This document shows, piece by piece, positions 25,411 to 33,450 of a DNA stretch of 64,000 nt. The notes under the pieces are model-generated. The model searched no databases, was not told the DNA's origin, and worked only from the letters and a program-made list of their open reading frames with translations. Position 1 is the stretch's first letter; each line of letters begins with the position of its first letter. This DNA comes from CAJBVG01 sp943372995. Its GTDB lineage: Bacteria > Bacteroidota > Bacteroidia > Sphingobacteriales > Sphingobacteriaceae. The position numbers were made by a program, and so were the translations under genes. Location: NCBI GenBank assembly GCA_943372995.1, contig CALSAQ010000003.1:62001-126000 (forward strand), read 5' to 3'.

Positions 25411-26610
25411 ATGCCAAAAATATCTAACAAAGGCGTAAACATGCCAGCTTCACCAATTCGTAAATTGGTACCTTTTGCCGACAAAGCCAAAAGAGAAGGA
25501 AAGAAAATTTACCACTTGAATATTGGTCAGCCCGACATTGAAACTCCAGAAGGCATGTTAAATGCAATAAAGAATATCGATTTTAAAGTTTGGGCCTATA
25601 CTCATTCGGAAGGAATACCGAGTTATAGAGAAAAATTAGCGGGATATTACCAAAAGGTAGGATTTAAAGGAATTGAAGCGAGCAATATAATTGTTACTAC
25701 TGGAGGCTCGGAAGCCATTACCATTGCGGTGAATTCGTGTTTAAATCCAGGCGATGAAGTTATTATTCCTGAACCTTTTTATGCGAACTATAATGGCTTT
25801 ACATGTATGGCAGATGTGGTGATTAAACCCATCGTATCGGTAATCGACAATGGTTTTGCCTTACCTCCTATTTCGGAGTTTGAAAAGTTGATCGGACCGA
25901 AAACGAAGGCCATTATGATTTGCAATCCGAATAACCCCACTGGTTATTTATATTCGAGAGCAGAGCTAGAAGCATTAAAAGAGTTGGCATTAAAGCACGA
26001 CCTATTTATCTTCTCTGACGAGGCGTATAGAGAGTTTTGTTATGACGGCAAAGAGTTTGTATCACCTATGCATTTAGATGGCTTAGAAGAGCACGTAATT
26101 GTGTTAGATACAGTTTCTAAAAGATACTCGGCATGTGGGGCAAGACTTGGAGCATTGGTAACAAAAAACAAAGAAGTATTAGGAGCAGCGTTACGATTTG
26201 CACAAGCAAGATTATCGCCACCGGGAGTGGCACAAATTGCAGGCGAGGCAGCAATTGATACTCCAGCATCGTATTTCGAGGCGGTAAATAAAGAATATAC
26301 AGAAAGAAGAAATTTAGTAGTAGAGGCATTGAATAAAATGGACGGAGTATTTTGTCCGAATCCAGGAGGAGCATTTTACGCAGTGGTACGATTACCGATA
26401 GACGATTCGGATAAGTTCTGTCAATGGATGTTAGAAGAATTTTCGTTCGAAGGTCAAACTGTAATGATGGCACCAGCAACAGGATTCTACTCTACACCAG
26501 GAGCAGGTAAAAACGAAGTGCGAATTGCCTATGTTTTAAATAAACAAGACTTAGAAGCCGCGATGCGATGTTTAGAAAAAGCGTTGGAGGTTTATCCAGG
26601 AAAGAAATAG
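25411..26610 (+). CDS. Class I/II PLP-dependent aminotransferase
   Basis: Transfers amino groups between an amino acid and a 2-oxoacid. The 399-residue fold type I enzyme shows LNIGQPDIETP (N-terminal arm), TTGGSEAITIA (phosphate-binding), CNPNNPTGYLYSRAEL (Asn-Pro-Thr-Gly), FSDEAYREF (Asp 203 and Tyr 206 contact the PLP ring) and Lys 237 in DTVSKRYSACGARLG as the Schiff-base lysine. The C-terminal arginine for the substrate carboxylate is in NEVRIAYVL. It most resembles aspartate-type aminotransferases of subgroup I-gamma; the substrate is not certain. The stop codon abuts word array G. Confidence 0.94.
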   Translation: MPKISNKGVNMPASPIRKLVPFADKAKREGKKIYHLNIGQPDIETPEGMLNAIKNIDFKVWAYTHSEGIPSYREKLAGYYQKVGFKGIEASNIIVTTGGSEAITIAVNSCLNPGDEVIIPEPFYANYNGFTCMADVVIKPIVSVIDNGFALPPISEFEKLIGPKTKAIMICNPNNPTGYLYSRAELEALKELALKHDLFIFSDEAYREFCYDGKEFVSPMHLDGLEEHVIVLDTVSKRYSACGARLGALVTKNKEVLGAALRFAQARLSPPGVAQIAGEAAIDTPASYFEAVNKEYTERRNLVVEALNKMDGVFCPNPGGAFYAVVRLPIDDSDKFCQWMLEEFSFEGQTVMMAPATGFYSTPGAGKNEVRIAYVLNKQDLEAAMRCLEKALEVYPGKK

Positions 26611-26738
26611 TGTGCTCATGTGCTCGTGTGCTCGTAAAATTTCATTAGGATTTTGTATCTTTGTAATCTTATTTAGCACACGAGCACACGAGCACACGAG
26701 CACACGAGCACACGAGCACACGAGCACACGAGCACACG
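26611..26738. repeat. 8-bp word array with inverted arms around the tmRNA promoter (array G)
   Basis: The left arm, TGTGCTCATGTGCTCG and one more TGTGCTCG (26611-26635), begins immediately after the aminotransferase stop. The right arm has eight perfect consecutive copies of AGCACACG (26675-26738) and ends 6 bp before the tmRNA 5' end. The arms are reverse complements. The 39-bp spacer holds the TATCTTTG promoter element. Confidence 0.95.
26656..26663 (+). promoter_or_regulatory. -7 element of the ssrA promoter
   Basis: TATCTTTG fits TAnnTTTG. It would start a transcript near 26668-26670, so the whole AGCACACG tract would be transcribed as a 5' leader of about 75 nt and removed by RNase P at 26745. 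No -33 TTG is seen at the expected place. Confidence 0.5.
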
Positions 26739-26744
26739 AACAAA

Positions 26745-27137
26745 GGGGCTGCTTGGAATTGACAGGGTGGAAGATTTGAATGTAAGCATGCAGGGTTTTG
26801 TTAGGATACCCTTAAAAGAAACTTTCAAACCATAATTGGCGAAAATAACTACGCTTTAGCTGCTTAATTTTAACAGGATGTTAAATTGCTTCGTCCCTAT
26901 CAGATAGGGAAGCTGAATACCTCACAGGAGCGCTGACCGGCCGCGACTGAGTCTGGGGTACTGAAAAAGTCGGAATAGAGAAGAAAGGGTTTCGATGCTT
27001 CTCAAAACTTAAGAAACTAAGCTCGGTATAGATAGTTTGCGATCAGTATCGGGTCGAAAATCTACAGTGAACTAAGCATGTAGAAAGCGTTACAGGTCCC
27101 ATGTTTGGACGAGGGTTCGACTCCCTCCAGCTCCACA
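26745..27137 (+). ncRNA. ssrA: Transfer-messenger RNA
   Basis: tmRNA rescues stalled ribosomes and tags the nascent peptide for degradation, working with SmpB (5.6 kb). The 5' GGGGCTG pairs with 3' CAGCTCC as the alanine-type acceptor stem. A tRNA-like T-arm (GAGGGTTCGACTCCCTC) is next to the 3' end. The tag reading frame at 26838-26867 encodes GENNYALAA followed by TAA. The 3' CCA is not encoded: the discriminator A at 27135 is followed by CAA. The length of about 391 nt is typical. A T-tailed hairpin follows at once. Confidence 0.97.
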
Positions 27138-27222
27138 AAAAGAAAAAGCCTTTGTCTTCGACAAAGGCTTTTCTTTTTGTTCGATTGGGTTTCTACCCGA
27201 GTAGAGGGTTCGAAATCTCAAT
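27129..27222 (+). repeat. Direct repeat copy 1 (ssrA 3' end, terminator and downstream 50 bp)
   Basis: From AGCTCCAC at the tmRNA 3' end through the terminator to CGAAATCTCAAT. It recurs at 27387-27481 with only three differences (one extra T, CG/AG and TC/GC changes). The two copies lie 258 bp apart. Confidence 0.92.
27141..27178 (+). terminator. tmRNA terminator
   Basis: The stem AAAAAGCCTTTGT / ACAAAGGCTTTTC has a CTTCG loop, followed by TTTTT. Confidence 0.92.
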
Positions 27223-27386
27223 GCAATACTTTATCATATAAAAAAAGCAGATACCATTGAGATTCAGCGGAGCGTAGCGAAGCTAACCCCGACAGCTCAT
27301 TCATTCAGCGAAGCGGCGGCATTAATTTCGTTGAGCACAAGGAATCCGCCTTGCGGGTGCATTGAGCGCAGCGAAATAAGCCTGAG
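27223..27386. other. Non-coding spacer between the two ssrA-end copies
   Basis: About 165 bp without a credible frame. It has locally high GC and several GCGNAGC-type words: GCGGAGCGTAGCGAAGC (27268-27284), CAGCGAAGCGGCGG and GAGCGCAGCGAAA. A 10-bp inverted repeat, AATCTCAATG / CATTGAGATT, links the end of copy 1 (27214) with 27255. It could be a structured RNA or REP-like debris, and its composition differs from the surrounding DNA. Confidence 0.55.
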
Positions 27387-27481
27387 AGCTCCACAAAAAG
27401 AAAAAGCCTTTGTCTTCGACAAAGGCTTTTTCTTTTTGTTAGATTGGGTTGCTACCCGAGTAGAGGGTTCGAAATCTCAAT
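27387..27481 (+). repeat. Direct repeat copy 2, including a duplicated terminator
   Basis: Second copy of the ssrA 3'-end segment, with a working terminator hairpin at 27399-27440. Only eight nucleotides of the tmRNA itself are duplicated, so this is not a second tmRNA. Confidence 0.92.
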
Positions 27482-27529
27482 AGAAGATTCCTATATTTAA
27501 ATAACCATTAAATAAACATCTGCCTACAC

Positions 27530-28351
27530 ATGAACTATCAGACTTTCAAACCCAGCAACGACTTAAGTTCGGTAATTAAATGCTATTGGACCTTGGAAGT
27601 TCCAAGTGAATACTCTTCGGAAAAGCAGAGAATTGTGCCTGATGGTTGCATGGAATTGATATTTATATTAGCCGATGATATAAAACGATTTACTTCTGAA
27701 AACGAATTTATAATTCAGCCTCGTGCCATGGTGGTAGGGCAAATTACTGAGCCCTTTACTATACAACCCCTTGGCGAAGTTCATTGTTTTGCCACTCGCT
27801 TTTATCCTTACGGTGTTGCTAACTTTATAAATGCTCCTCTTAAAAAATTAGAAAACAAAGAAACACCAATTACAGAACTTTTCGAAGAATCGATAGCCAA
27901 TGAGTTAGAACAAAAAATTATTCAGGCAAGCGATACGCAACAGCGAATTCAGATTATTGAAACTTTTCTACTGAACAAGCTCCATGAAACGGCTACAATT
28001 GATCACATCGTAAAATCGACTGTAGATATTCTTTTTGAAACCAGTGGAAGCTCCCCTATCAAATCTATTTTAAAAGAAGATTTATCGAAACGCCGACAAC
28101 TCGAAAGAAAATTTTTGAAGCAAATTGGAATGAGTCCAAAACAGTTAAGCAAAGTGGTACGATTGCAAACAGCCTTAAAAATGTTGATCAATCAAAAGAC
28201 AGAAACACTTACTCAAATTGCTTACGAAAGCGAATATTACGACCAAAACCATTTTATCAAAGATTTTAAAGAATTTACAGGCACTACCCCAAAAGAGTTT
28301 TTAACAGACGATCAATTGATTTTATCTTCTCTTTTTTATACCAAAGACTAA
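27530..28351 (+). CDS. AraC-family regulator with DUF6597-type N-terminal domain
   Basis: A 273-residue DNA-binding regulator. The N-terminal half (CYWTLEVP, RIVPDGCMELIFILAD, GQITEPFTIQPLGEVHCFATRFYP in parts) is the DUF6597 sensor-type domain of Bacteroidetes AraC proteins. The C-terminal 100 residues hold the two helix-turn-helices, with SKRRQLERKFLKQIGMSPKQLSKVVRLQ (in parts) and YYDQNHFIKDFKEFTGTTPKEFL. It stands just upstream of the VOC lipoprotein gene (63 bp, same strand), its likely target or operon partner. Confidence 0.92.
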   Translation: MNYQTFKPSNDLSSVIKCYWTLEVPSEYSSEKQRIVPDGCMELIFILADDIKRFTSENEFIIQPRAMVVGQITEPFTIQPLGEVHCFATRFYPYGVANFINAPLKKLENKETPITELFEESIANELEQKIIQASDTQQRIQIIETFLLNKLHETATIDHIVKSTVDILFETSGSSPIKSILKEDLSKRRQLERKFLKQIGMSPKQLSKVVRLQTALKMLINQKTETLTQIAYESEYYDQNHFIKDFKEFTGTTPKEFLTDDQLILSSLFYTKD

Positions 28352-28414
28352 GGTGTCGCATTTTTACTATTTCCTAAATTTCTAGCATTCCATCTTTGTT
28401 AAAAAACACATAAG

Positions 28415-28900
28415 ATGAAAAGAATATTATTCAGTGCGATGATACTAATCGCCATTGGTTTTTCGGCTTGTACCGACGCCAAAAGCAATGAAGAAAAAAC
28501 AGAAAATAATCAACCTCAAAAAACAACTCCTATGAACAACTTAATCTCCATTATTGAAATTCCCTCGTCTGATTTTTCAAGAGCTGTAAAATTTTATCAA
28601 AACATTTTAGGCATTACCATTGAAGAAATGGAAATGGATGGAAACCAAATGGGTATTTTCCCGAACGAAGCAGGAACTGTAAATGTAGTGTTGGTAAAAG
28701 GCAACGATTACAAACCAACAACGAACGGAGCCGTCCTGTACTTAAATGCAGGCACGGACCTACAACCTGTATTGGACAAAGTAGAACAAAATGGCGGAAA
28801 AGTAATCGTAGCAAAAACTGAAATCAGTCCAGAGATGGGATACTTCGCGCTGTTTATCGATACTGAAGGCAACAAGCTAGGACTGCACTCTGTACAATAA
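28415..28900 (+). CDS. VOC (glyoxalase/bleomycin-resistance fold) protein with lipoprotein signal
   Basis: A 161-residue protein. Residues 43-161 are one VOC domain of the YkcA type (IIEIPSSDFSRAVKFYQNILG, GAVLYLNAGTDLQPVL, GYFALFIDTEGNKLGLHS in parts). VOC dimers form metal sites used by lactoylglutathione lyases, dioxygenases or drug-binding proteins. Unusually, the domain is preceded by a signal peptide with lipobox IGFSAC (Cys 19) and a charged linker, so the protein should be anchored in the envelope. If translation started at the internal ATG (28532) it would be a normal cytosolic VOC protein; both are possible. Its last 34 codons are duplicated at 29.8 kb. Confidence 0.87.
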   Translation: MKRILFSAMILIAIGFSACTDAKSNEEKTENNQPQKTTPMNNLISIIEIPSSDFSRAVKFYQNILGITIEEMEMDGNQMGIFPNEAGTVNVVLVKGNDYKPTTNGAVLYLNAGTDLQPVLDKVEQNGGKVIVAKTEISPEMGYFALFIDTEGNKLGLHSVQ

Positions 28901-28957
28901 AAAGGAAACATTTTGTGTAATATGATTCAAGTAAAATCAAGTCAGATGTACCTTTTC

Positions 28958-29659
28958 TTAGAATGTTATTTTAAACTTATTATAAAACGGATCTCCTGTT
29001 GTTTTTACGTATTGCTGATTAGAATTCTTTCCTTTTAAAGCGTCTCTAAGTTCTTCCATTGTTCTCCCCCATGCCACTAGAGTTGTACGCAATGGAATTT
29101 GATAAACCGTATCGAGCTTTGTTGAAAGGATATTAGTATAATGTAAGGTATCTGATTTTCCAGTATAGACATACAGTTCTGAAGCTGTAATAGGATTTAA
29201 TTCTAAAATAAGTCTGGAATAATCCGACATGTAAACCGTTTTATTAAAATTCTGATTGATTGTAATACTGTCAACTGTTGGATATAAATCTGTTGGAAAT
29301 ACTTTTAAATAAACCAATCCAGCTATTTCATTTATATGTTGATAGCTAAAACTAAAATTACCTTCATCATTAGTTAATATGGGACCTTCAATAGTTTTTA
29401 AAACTCTAGGAAAACCATAGTTATCCATCATCAAAGTCAATTCAATATTTCTATAAGGTTTGTTTGTAGTACCATTAATATACTTCCCTGAAACGGTATA
29501 CCAAGAAGTATCAATAGAATTTGGAATTGGACTCCCTATTTCTACTTTGTTGCAAGAAATACAACTATAAACGAAAGTCAATATCACTCCTAGATTTCTA
29601 ATTTTTCTTATAAAATTCATATAACTAACGCTTGTAAAATGTAATTGAAATAAGTTCAA
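28958..29659 (-). CDS. Predicted lipoprotein, unknown function
   Basis: A 233-residue protein from the first ATG, or 220 from the second (29620). The N-terminus of the shorter form, IRKIRNLGVILTFVYSCISC, ends in a lipobox-like Cys. The segment SGKYINGTTNKPYRNIELTL with TNDEGNFSFSYQ looks like a carboxypeptidase-regulatory-like or transthyretin beta-sandwich (about residues 55-130). I recognise no family. It lies in reverse orientation between the intact VOC gene and the broken VOC copy, and appears to have been inserted there. Confidence 0.7.
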   Translation of the reverse strand: MNLFQLHFTSVSYMNFIRKIRNLGVILTFVYSCISCNKVEIGSPIPNSIDTSWYTVSGKYINGTTNKPYRNIELTLMMDNYGFPRVLKTIEGPILTNDEGNFSFSYQHINEIAGLVYLKVFPTDLYPTVDSITINQNFNKTVYMSDYSRLILELNPITASELYVYTGKSDTLHYTNILSTKLDTVYQIPLRTTLVAWGRTMEELRDALKGKNSNQQYVKTTGDPFYNKFKITF

Positions 29660-29787
29660 AATAGATTCTATTACTTCATCTAGAAATCTAATTATTAGGA
29701 CTCTTGCATATCAAATCTAATAATAAAAAAATCAAGATTCAATTATTGGAGCTATCAAATTATGTAATTATATGCAATCGGAGCATT

Positions 29788-29892
29788 AAAAAAGTAATCG
29801 TAGCAAAAACAGAAATCAGTCCTGAGATGGGATATTTCGCGCTGTTTATCGATACTGAAGGCAATAAGTTGGGACTGCACTCTGTACAATAA
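29788..29892 (+). pseudogene. 3' fragment of a duplicated VOC gene
   Basis: The last 34 codons and stop of the VOC gene (28798-28900) recur here with six base differences, all synonymous. The rest of this second copy is missing. A short frame (29704-29892) extends upstream through unrelated sequence, but no start signal or conserved domain supports it. This is a remnant of a second VOC gene. Confidence 0.85.
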
Positions 29893-30118
29893 AAAAAGCT
29901 CATATTGAAGAAACTCAATATATCGCTTAATGTACTGATTTAAGTGAGTAGACAGTTTCTTTTTTTTCAATACTATTATGCGAGGTTTGTTTGGAGTTCT
30001 GGTGTGGCAAGCCACAGCTCCAAATAACCATATTCCTCATAAATAATCAGAAATATCAATAAAATTTCGTTGCTAAAACATTTTTAGTTAAATTTATTAT
30101 ATCTATTATAACATACCT

Positions 30119-31723
30119 ATGAAAAAAATTGCCTTGTCTCTATTTCTACTATTCACTTTTGCTATAAATAGTAATAGTCAGACGCTCCCCACATTCATGA
30201 AAGACCTTAATTTCCCAATACAAATGATGGTTACGGCAAAAGACCCTAATTATCGAGTTGTATTCTCTGGAACTTCAGTTTATTATACAGACACTTCAAA
30301 CAATATTATTTCTTCAAAAAATTTTCAAGTCATTGGTAATGGATCTTGGAGTAACTATACTGAAAGTGAACATGTGTATGCTGCAACACTAAACTACTCA
30401 TACCAAACTCCATGGGCTAATGAAGTGGGAAATATTATTTGTCTGTTTAATCGCAATACAGGTGATACCATAAAAACCTTCCTTCAAGAAGGTGTTAGAA
30501 GTCATTATATAGGATTTCACAATGACACACTAATGGTATATAATAAATTGATATCAAATGATGATACTACATTTATAATAAAAAAAATCAGTACAGATGG
30601 CAATACCGTTTCATCAATCGTTACACCATACTCTATTCCAAGTAATGGTAATTTTAAGATATTAAACCATGGCTCATCTATTTATATTTACTCTATAAGT
30701 GCAGGTATAAACAACACTTCAGTGTTAAACTTTAAACGGCTGAATTTATCTGGTGCATTACTTCAAAGTAATTCATTTAACGTTTCATTTCAAGTGGAAG
30801 ATGCATCGATTTCCATTCCTACAATCATTACCAGTATGAATGAACAAGTTGCTCTTCTTAAAAAGGTTAGTAGAAATTTTCCTTACCAAGAGGAATATCA
30901 CATTATTTCCTCTGATACATTAGGTCAGAAAAAATGGGAAATGCCAATAAGTGGAGTATACTCTAACCGCAACACTGTTAACCTAATTAAAAACACAGAC
31001 AGTACATTCTTTAGTTATGGATGTTATCCTAAAGATTCTCTATGGAGTTACTTTATAGAAAACAGATATTTTTCAACTGGCAACATTATTAAAAGAACAG
31101 AAAACCCATTAGTAGGTAAAGCAAAAGAATCGACATCCATTTGCTATCTACCAATTTTGATAAAGAAATCTGTTGGGTGGGGGATGTTAATTTCGTACAG
31201 AAATGTAATAGAAAATAACAGCCAGTATCCAATCTCTCTGGTCACTCATTTTGATTTAGATAATCAACTTACTGAAATGAATCGATATTCTATTAGATTA
31301 AACGGGTATTACTTCCAAAAAATTTTATCAGCAACAGCAGAGTCTCAGAATAAAATTGTTTTTTATGGCAACCATGCTCCTACTCTAGCTGCAAATGTAA
31401 ATACATATCAAGCTAAATATATATTTGATACGGATTATGAATACACCTATTATACTGTAGGTATTGAAACTAATGACGACATAAATAGATATAGCATTTA
31501 CCCTAATCCTTCTTCAAATTTTGCTATTGTTAACTCTAATGACATCAAACGAGGAGATGAATTTATTTTATACAACCTATATGGCGTTAAAGTAAAATCA
31601 TACGTTGCAGATAACGACAATTCCATAAAAATTTTAAAAGATCATCTTCCTGCTGGTACATATATACTAAGAGCAAGCAAAAAAGTAACCAGTAGAGATT
31701 ATAAAATTCTATTTATAAATTAA
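30119..31723 (+). CDS. Secreted protein with T9SS type A sorting domain
   Basis: A 534-residue exported protein. The signal peptide (MKKIALSLFLLFTFAINSNS) is cut near QTLP. The central part (about 25-440) is all beta, with repeating strand-turn patterns such as FSGTSVYYTDTSNNI and KNTDSTFFSYGCYPKDS, suggesting a beta-propeller or similar; no enzyme motif is seen. The C-terminus (about 455-534: YSIYPNPSSNFAIVNS ... GEYIL-like AGTYILRASKK) is the type A sorting signal that sends proteins through the type IX system to the surface. It stands alone, ahead of the LytTR regulator. Confidence 0.8.
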   Translation: MKKIALSLFLLFTFAINSNSQTLPTFMKDLNFPIQMMVTAKDPNYRVVFSGTSVYYTDTSNNIISSKNFQVIGNGSWSNYTESEHVYAATLNYSYQTPWANEVGNIICLFNRNTGDTIKTFLQEGVRSHYIGFHNDTLMVYNKLISNDDTTFIIKKISTDGNTVSSIVTPYSIPSNGNFKILNHGSSIYIYSISAGINNTSVLNFKRLNLSGALLQSNSFNVSFQVEDASISIPTIITSMNEQVALLKKVSRNFPYQEEYHIISSDTLGQKKWEMPISGVYSNRNTVNLIKNTDSTFFSYGCYPKDSLWSYFIENRYFSTGNIIKRTENPLVGKAKESTSICYLPILIKKSVGWGMLISYRNVIENNSQYPISLVTHFDLDNQLTEMNRYSIRLNGYYFQKILSATAESQNKIVFYGNHAPTLAANVNTYQAKYIFDTDYEYTYYTVGIETNDDINRYSIYPNPSSNFAIVNSNDIKRGDEFILYNLYGVKVKSYVADNDNSIKILKDHLPAGTYILRASKKVTSRDYKILFIN

Positions 31724-31789
31724 TTATTTAGATGAGCAAAAAATTTGATAATTATAAACTGAGACATCAAAAATAATTATCTTCAACTT

Positions 31790-32632
31790 GTGAATACTAA
31801 CATCCTCCATCAGGCCTACCCTTTTAAAAGCTCGTTAAAGAGCCATGGTTTACAGGCCTTCTATTTTGGGTTATTCATATTTATATTCTTAGTTATATTT
31901 CAACCTTTCGGGCTACAACAATACCAGAACCCGAATAAAACACCAATTTTAGCTGGATATGGGCTACTCACTTCCATCTGTATGATGGGCAGTAACCTTT
32001 TATTTTCTTTTCTTTTTCCTGCCTGGTATAGTCGTAAAACTTGGACTGTAGGGAAAAACATACTCTATGTTCTTTGGGTATTCTTTTTAATTGGGATTTG
32101 TAATTGGCTTTATTCCTCTGCCATCATTTTCGGAGAGTATAGTTTATACACCTTATTCATTTTTCAAGCATTAACTTTAGTTATTGGGATCTTCCCTATC
32201 ACCATTAGTACTTTTATCATTTATTTTAAGCGATTGAAAGAGGCATTAAAGGATGCTCAATCACTCAACCAAAATATTCATACCCAACAATCGTCAGATA
32301 AACAAATCTTACAAATTCCATCACAAAATAAATCTGAACAAGTTCACTTGGCTCTCGATAAACTACATTACATTAAAGCGATTGAAAATTATGTGGAAAT
32401 AGGTACCGACACCGAAAAAATAATAGTTAGAAATACCTTAAAGGCCATAGAGCAATCGTTATCTGATTATCCTCAAATTAAGCGTTGCCACAGAAGTTAT
32501 CTAGTGAACCTACACCACATCGCTTCATTCTCAGGTAATGCTCAAGGACTAAGCCTTCAATTCAAAACGGAGGGCCTAGAAGAAATCCCTGTATCTCGCG
32601 CATTCGTACCCGAAATAAAGGCAAATCTATAA
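31790..32632 (+). CDS. Membrane-bound LytTR-family transcriptional regulator
   Basis: A 280-residue regulator. Residues 20-150 contain four hydrophobic helices (about 22-40, 54-76, 88-112, 118-145), and residues 180-280 form a LytTR DNA-binding domain (LDKLHYIKAIENYVEI, VRNTLKAIEQSL, IKRCHRSYLVNLHHIASFSG in parts). It lacks a receiver domain, so a membrane-embedded signal presumably controls DNA binding directly. The start is GTG at 31790; no ATG precedes the first helix. Direct repeats matching the LytTR-type core TTCGTC lie immediately downstream, ahead of the next gene. Confidence 0.9.
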   Translation: MNTNILHQAYPFKSSLKSHGLQAFYFGLFIFIFLVIFQPFGLQQYQNPNKTPILAGYGLLTSICMMGSNLLFSFLFPAWYSRKTWTVGKNILYVLWVFFLIGICNWLYSSAIIFGEYSLYTLFIFQALTLVIGIFPITISTFIIYFKRLKEALKDAQSLNQNIHTQQSSDKQILQIPSQNKSEQVHLALDKLHYIKAIENYVEIGTDTEKIIVRNTLKAIEQSLSDYPQIKRCHRSYLVNLHHIASFSGNAQGLSLQFKTEGLEEIPVSRAFVPEIKANL

Positions 32633-32648
32633 AGATAATAGCTTTGCT

Positions 32649-32718
32649 ATTCGTCACTTTTCTTGCTTTATCTCTATTGAAAACTCCATTCGTCACTATT
32701 CTATGCTAGTCATCACTA
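32649..32718 (+). promoter_or_regulatory. Candidate LytTR binding sites (three direct repeats)
   Basis: The core TCGTCACT occurs at 32651 and 32690, and TCATCACT at 32710: spacings of 39 and 20 bp, close to four and two helical turns. CCATTCGTC (32687-32695 region) differs from the AlgR consensus CCGTTCGTC by one base. They lie between the LytTR gene and the DUF2306 gene and may control the latter. Confidence 0.5.
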
Positions 32719-32774
32719 AAACTTGACGCTGGAATTTGTTTGCTCTTTATTTGTTGTCATCAATTCCAAGAAAC

Positions 32775-33437
32775 ATGGACATTCTATTTACATTATTTCT
32801 AATCCTTCATATCCTAGGAGGCCTTACGGGCTTATTAGCAGGAAGTGTAAATCTTTTAATGAAAAAAGGAGGACTCTTACATAAAAAAATTGGGAAGCTA
32901 TTTGTGTGGGGAATGTTAATAGCAGGAGGCTCTTCTTTAATACTCTCCCTACTCCATCCTAACTACTTCTTATTTATGGTTGGGATATTTACAATATACA
33001 TGGTAGTTACAGGTAGTCGTTACCTCTATTTAAAGCTTATTGGAAAAGGACGTAAAGCTACTTGGTTCGATTGGAGCTTAAGCTTAACTATGGGGCTGGT
33101 GGATTTATTTCTGCTTGGATTAGGCATAATATATATCATCAATGCTATTTCATTCGGATTGGTATTTCTGGTATTTGGGATATTCGGACTCCTATTCGTT
33201 AGAGAAGATATCAATAATTTCCGAGAGAAGTCGCGATATAAAAATTATTGGCTACTAGCACATATTTCGCGCATGGTAGGAGGATATATTGCCTCGCTTA
33301 CTGCATTTTTAGTGGTGAATGCAAAATATATTCCTTTTGAATTTCCCTTGTTTCTTTTCTGGATATTTCCTTCAATGCTTTTGGTTCCATTTATTATGAA
33401 ATGGAGTAGAAAATATGGTGTGAAAAAATTGAGTTAA
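32775..33437 (+). CDS. DUF2306-like multi-pass membrane protein
   Basis: A 220-residue integral membrane protein with about six or seven helices spread along its length (for example FTLFLILHILGGLTGLLAGS, LFVWGMLIAGGSSLILSLL, IFPSMLLVPFIM). The early HILGG, and GGLLHKKIGKLFVWGM with its His-Lys-Lys, and LAHISRMVGGYIAS resemble DUF2306 proteins, in which histidines sit at the membrane face. Function unknown. ATG 32775 is preferred to the in-frame TTG at 32736. It is 13 bp ahead of the next gene and downstream of candidate LytTR sites. Confidence 0.82.
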   Translation: MDILFTLFLILHILGGLTGLLAGSVNLLMKKGGLLHKKIGKLFVWGMLIAGGSSLILSLLHPNYFLFMVGIFTIYMVVTGSRYLYLKLIGKGRKATWFDWSLSLTMGLVDLFLLGLGIIYIINAISFGLVFLVFGIFGLLFVREDINNFREKSRYKNYWLLAHISRMVGGYIASLTAFLVVNAKYIPFEFPLFLFWIFPSMLLVPFIMKWSRKYGVKKLS

Positions 33438-33450
33438 AAAAGAAAACACT

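Noticed and set aside
26611..26744. CRISPR array
   Set aside because: The repeats are 8 bp, contiguous and without spacers, and no cas gene is near.
27181..27222. tRNA fragment (GGGTTCGAAATC resembles a T-loop)
   Set aside because: The T-stem does not pair properly and no acceptor or anticodon arm is found; it recurs only as part of the ssrA-end duplication.
29704..29892. A real small gene with a VOC tail
   Set aside because: Only the last 34 codons match VOC; the upstream part is unrelated, without a signal or start context, so it is a fragment.
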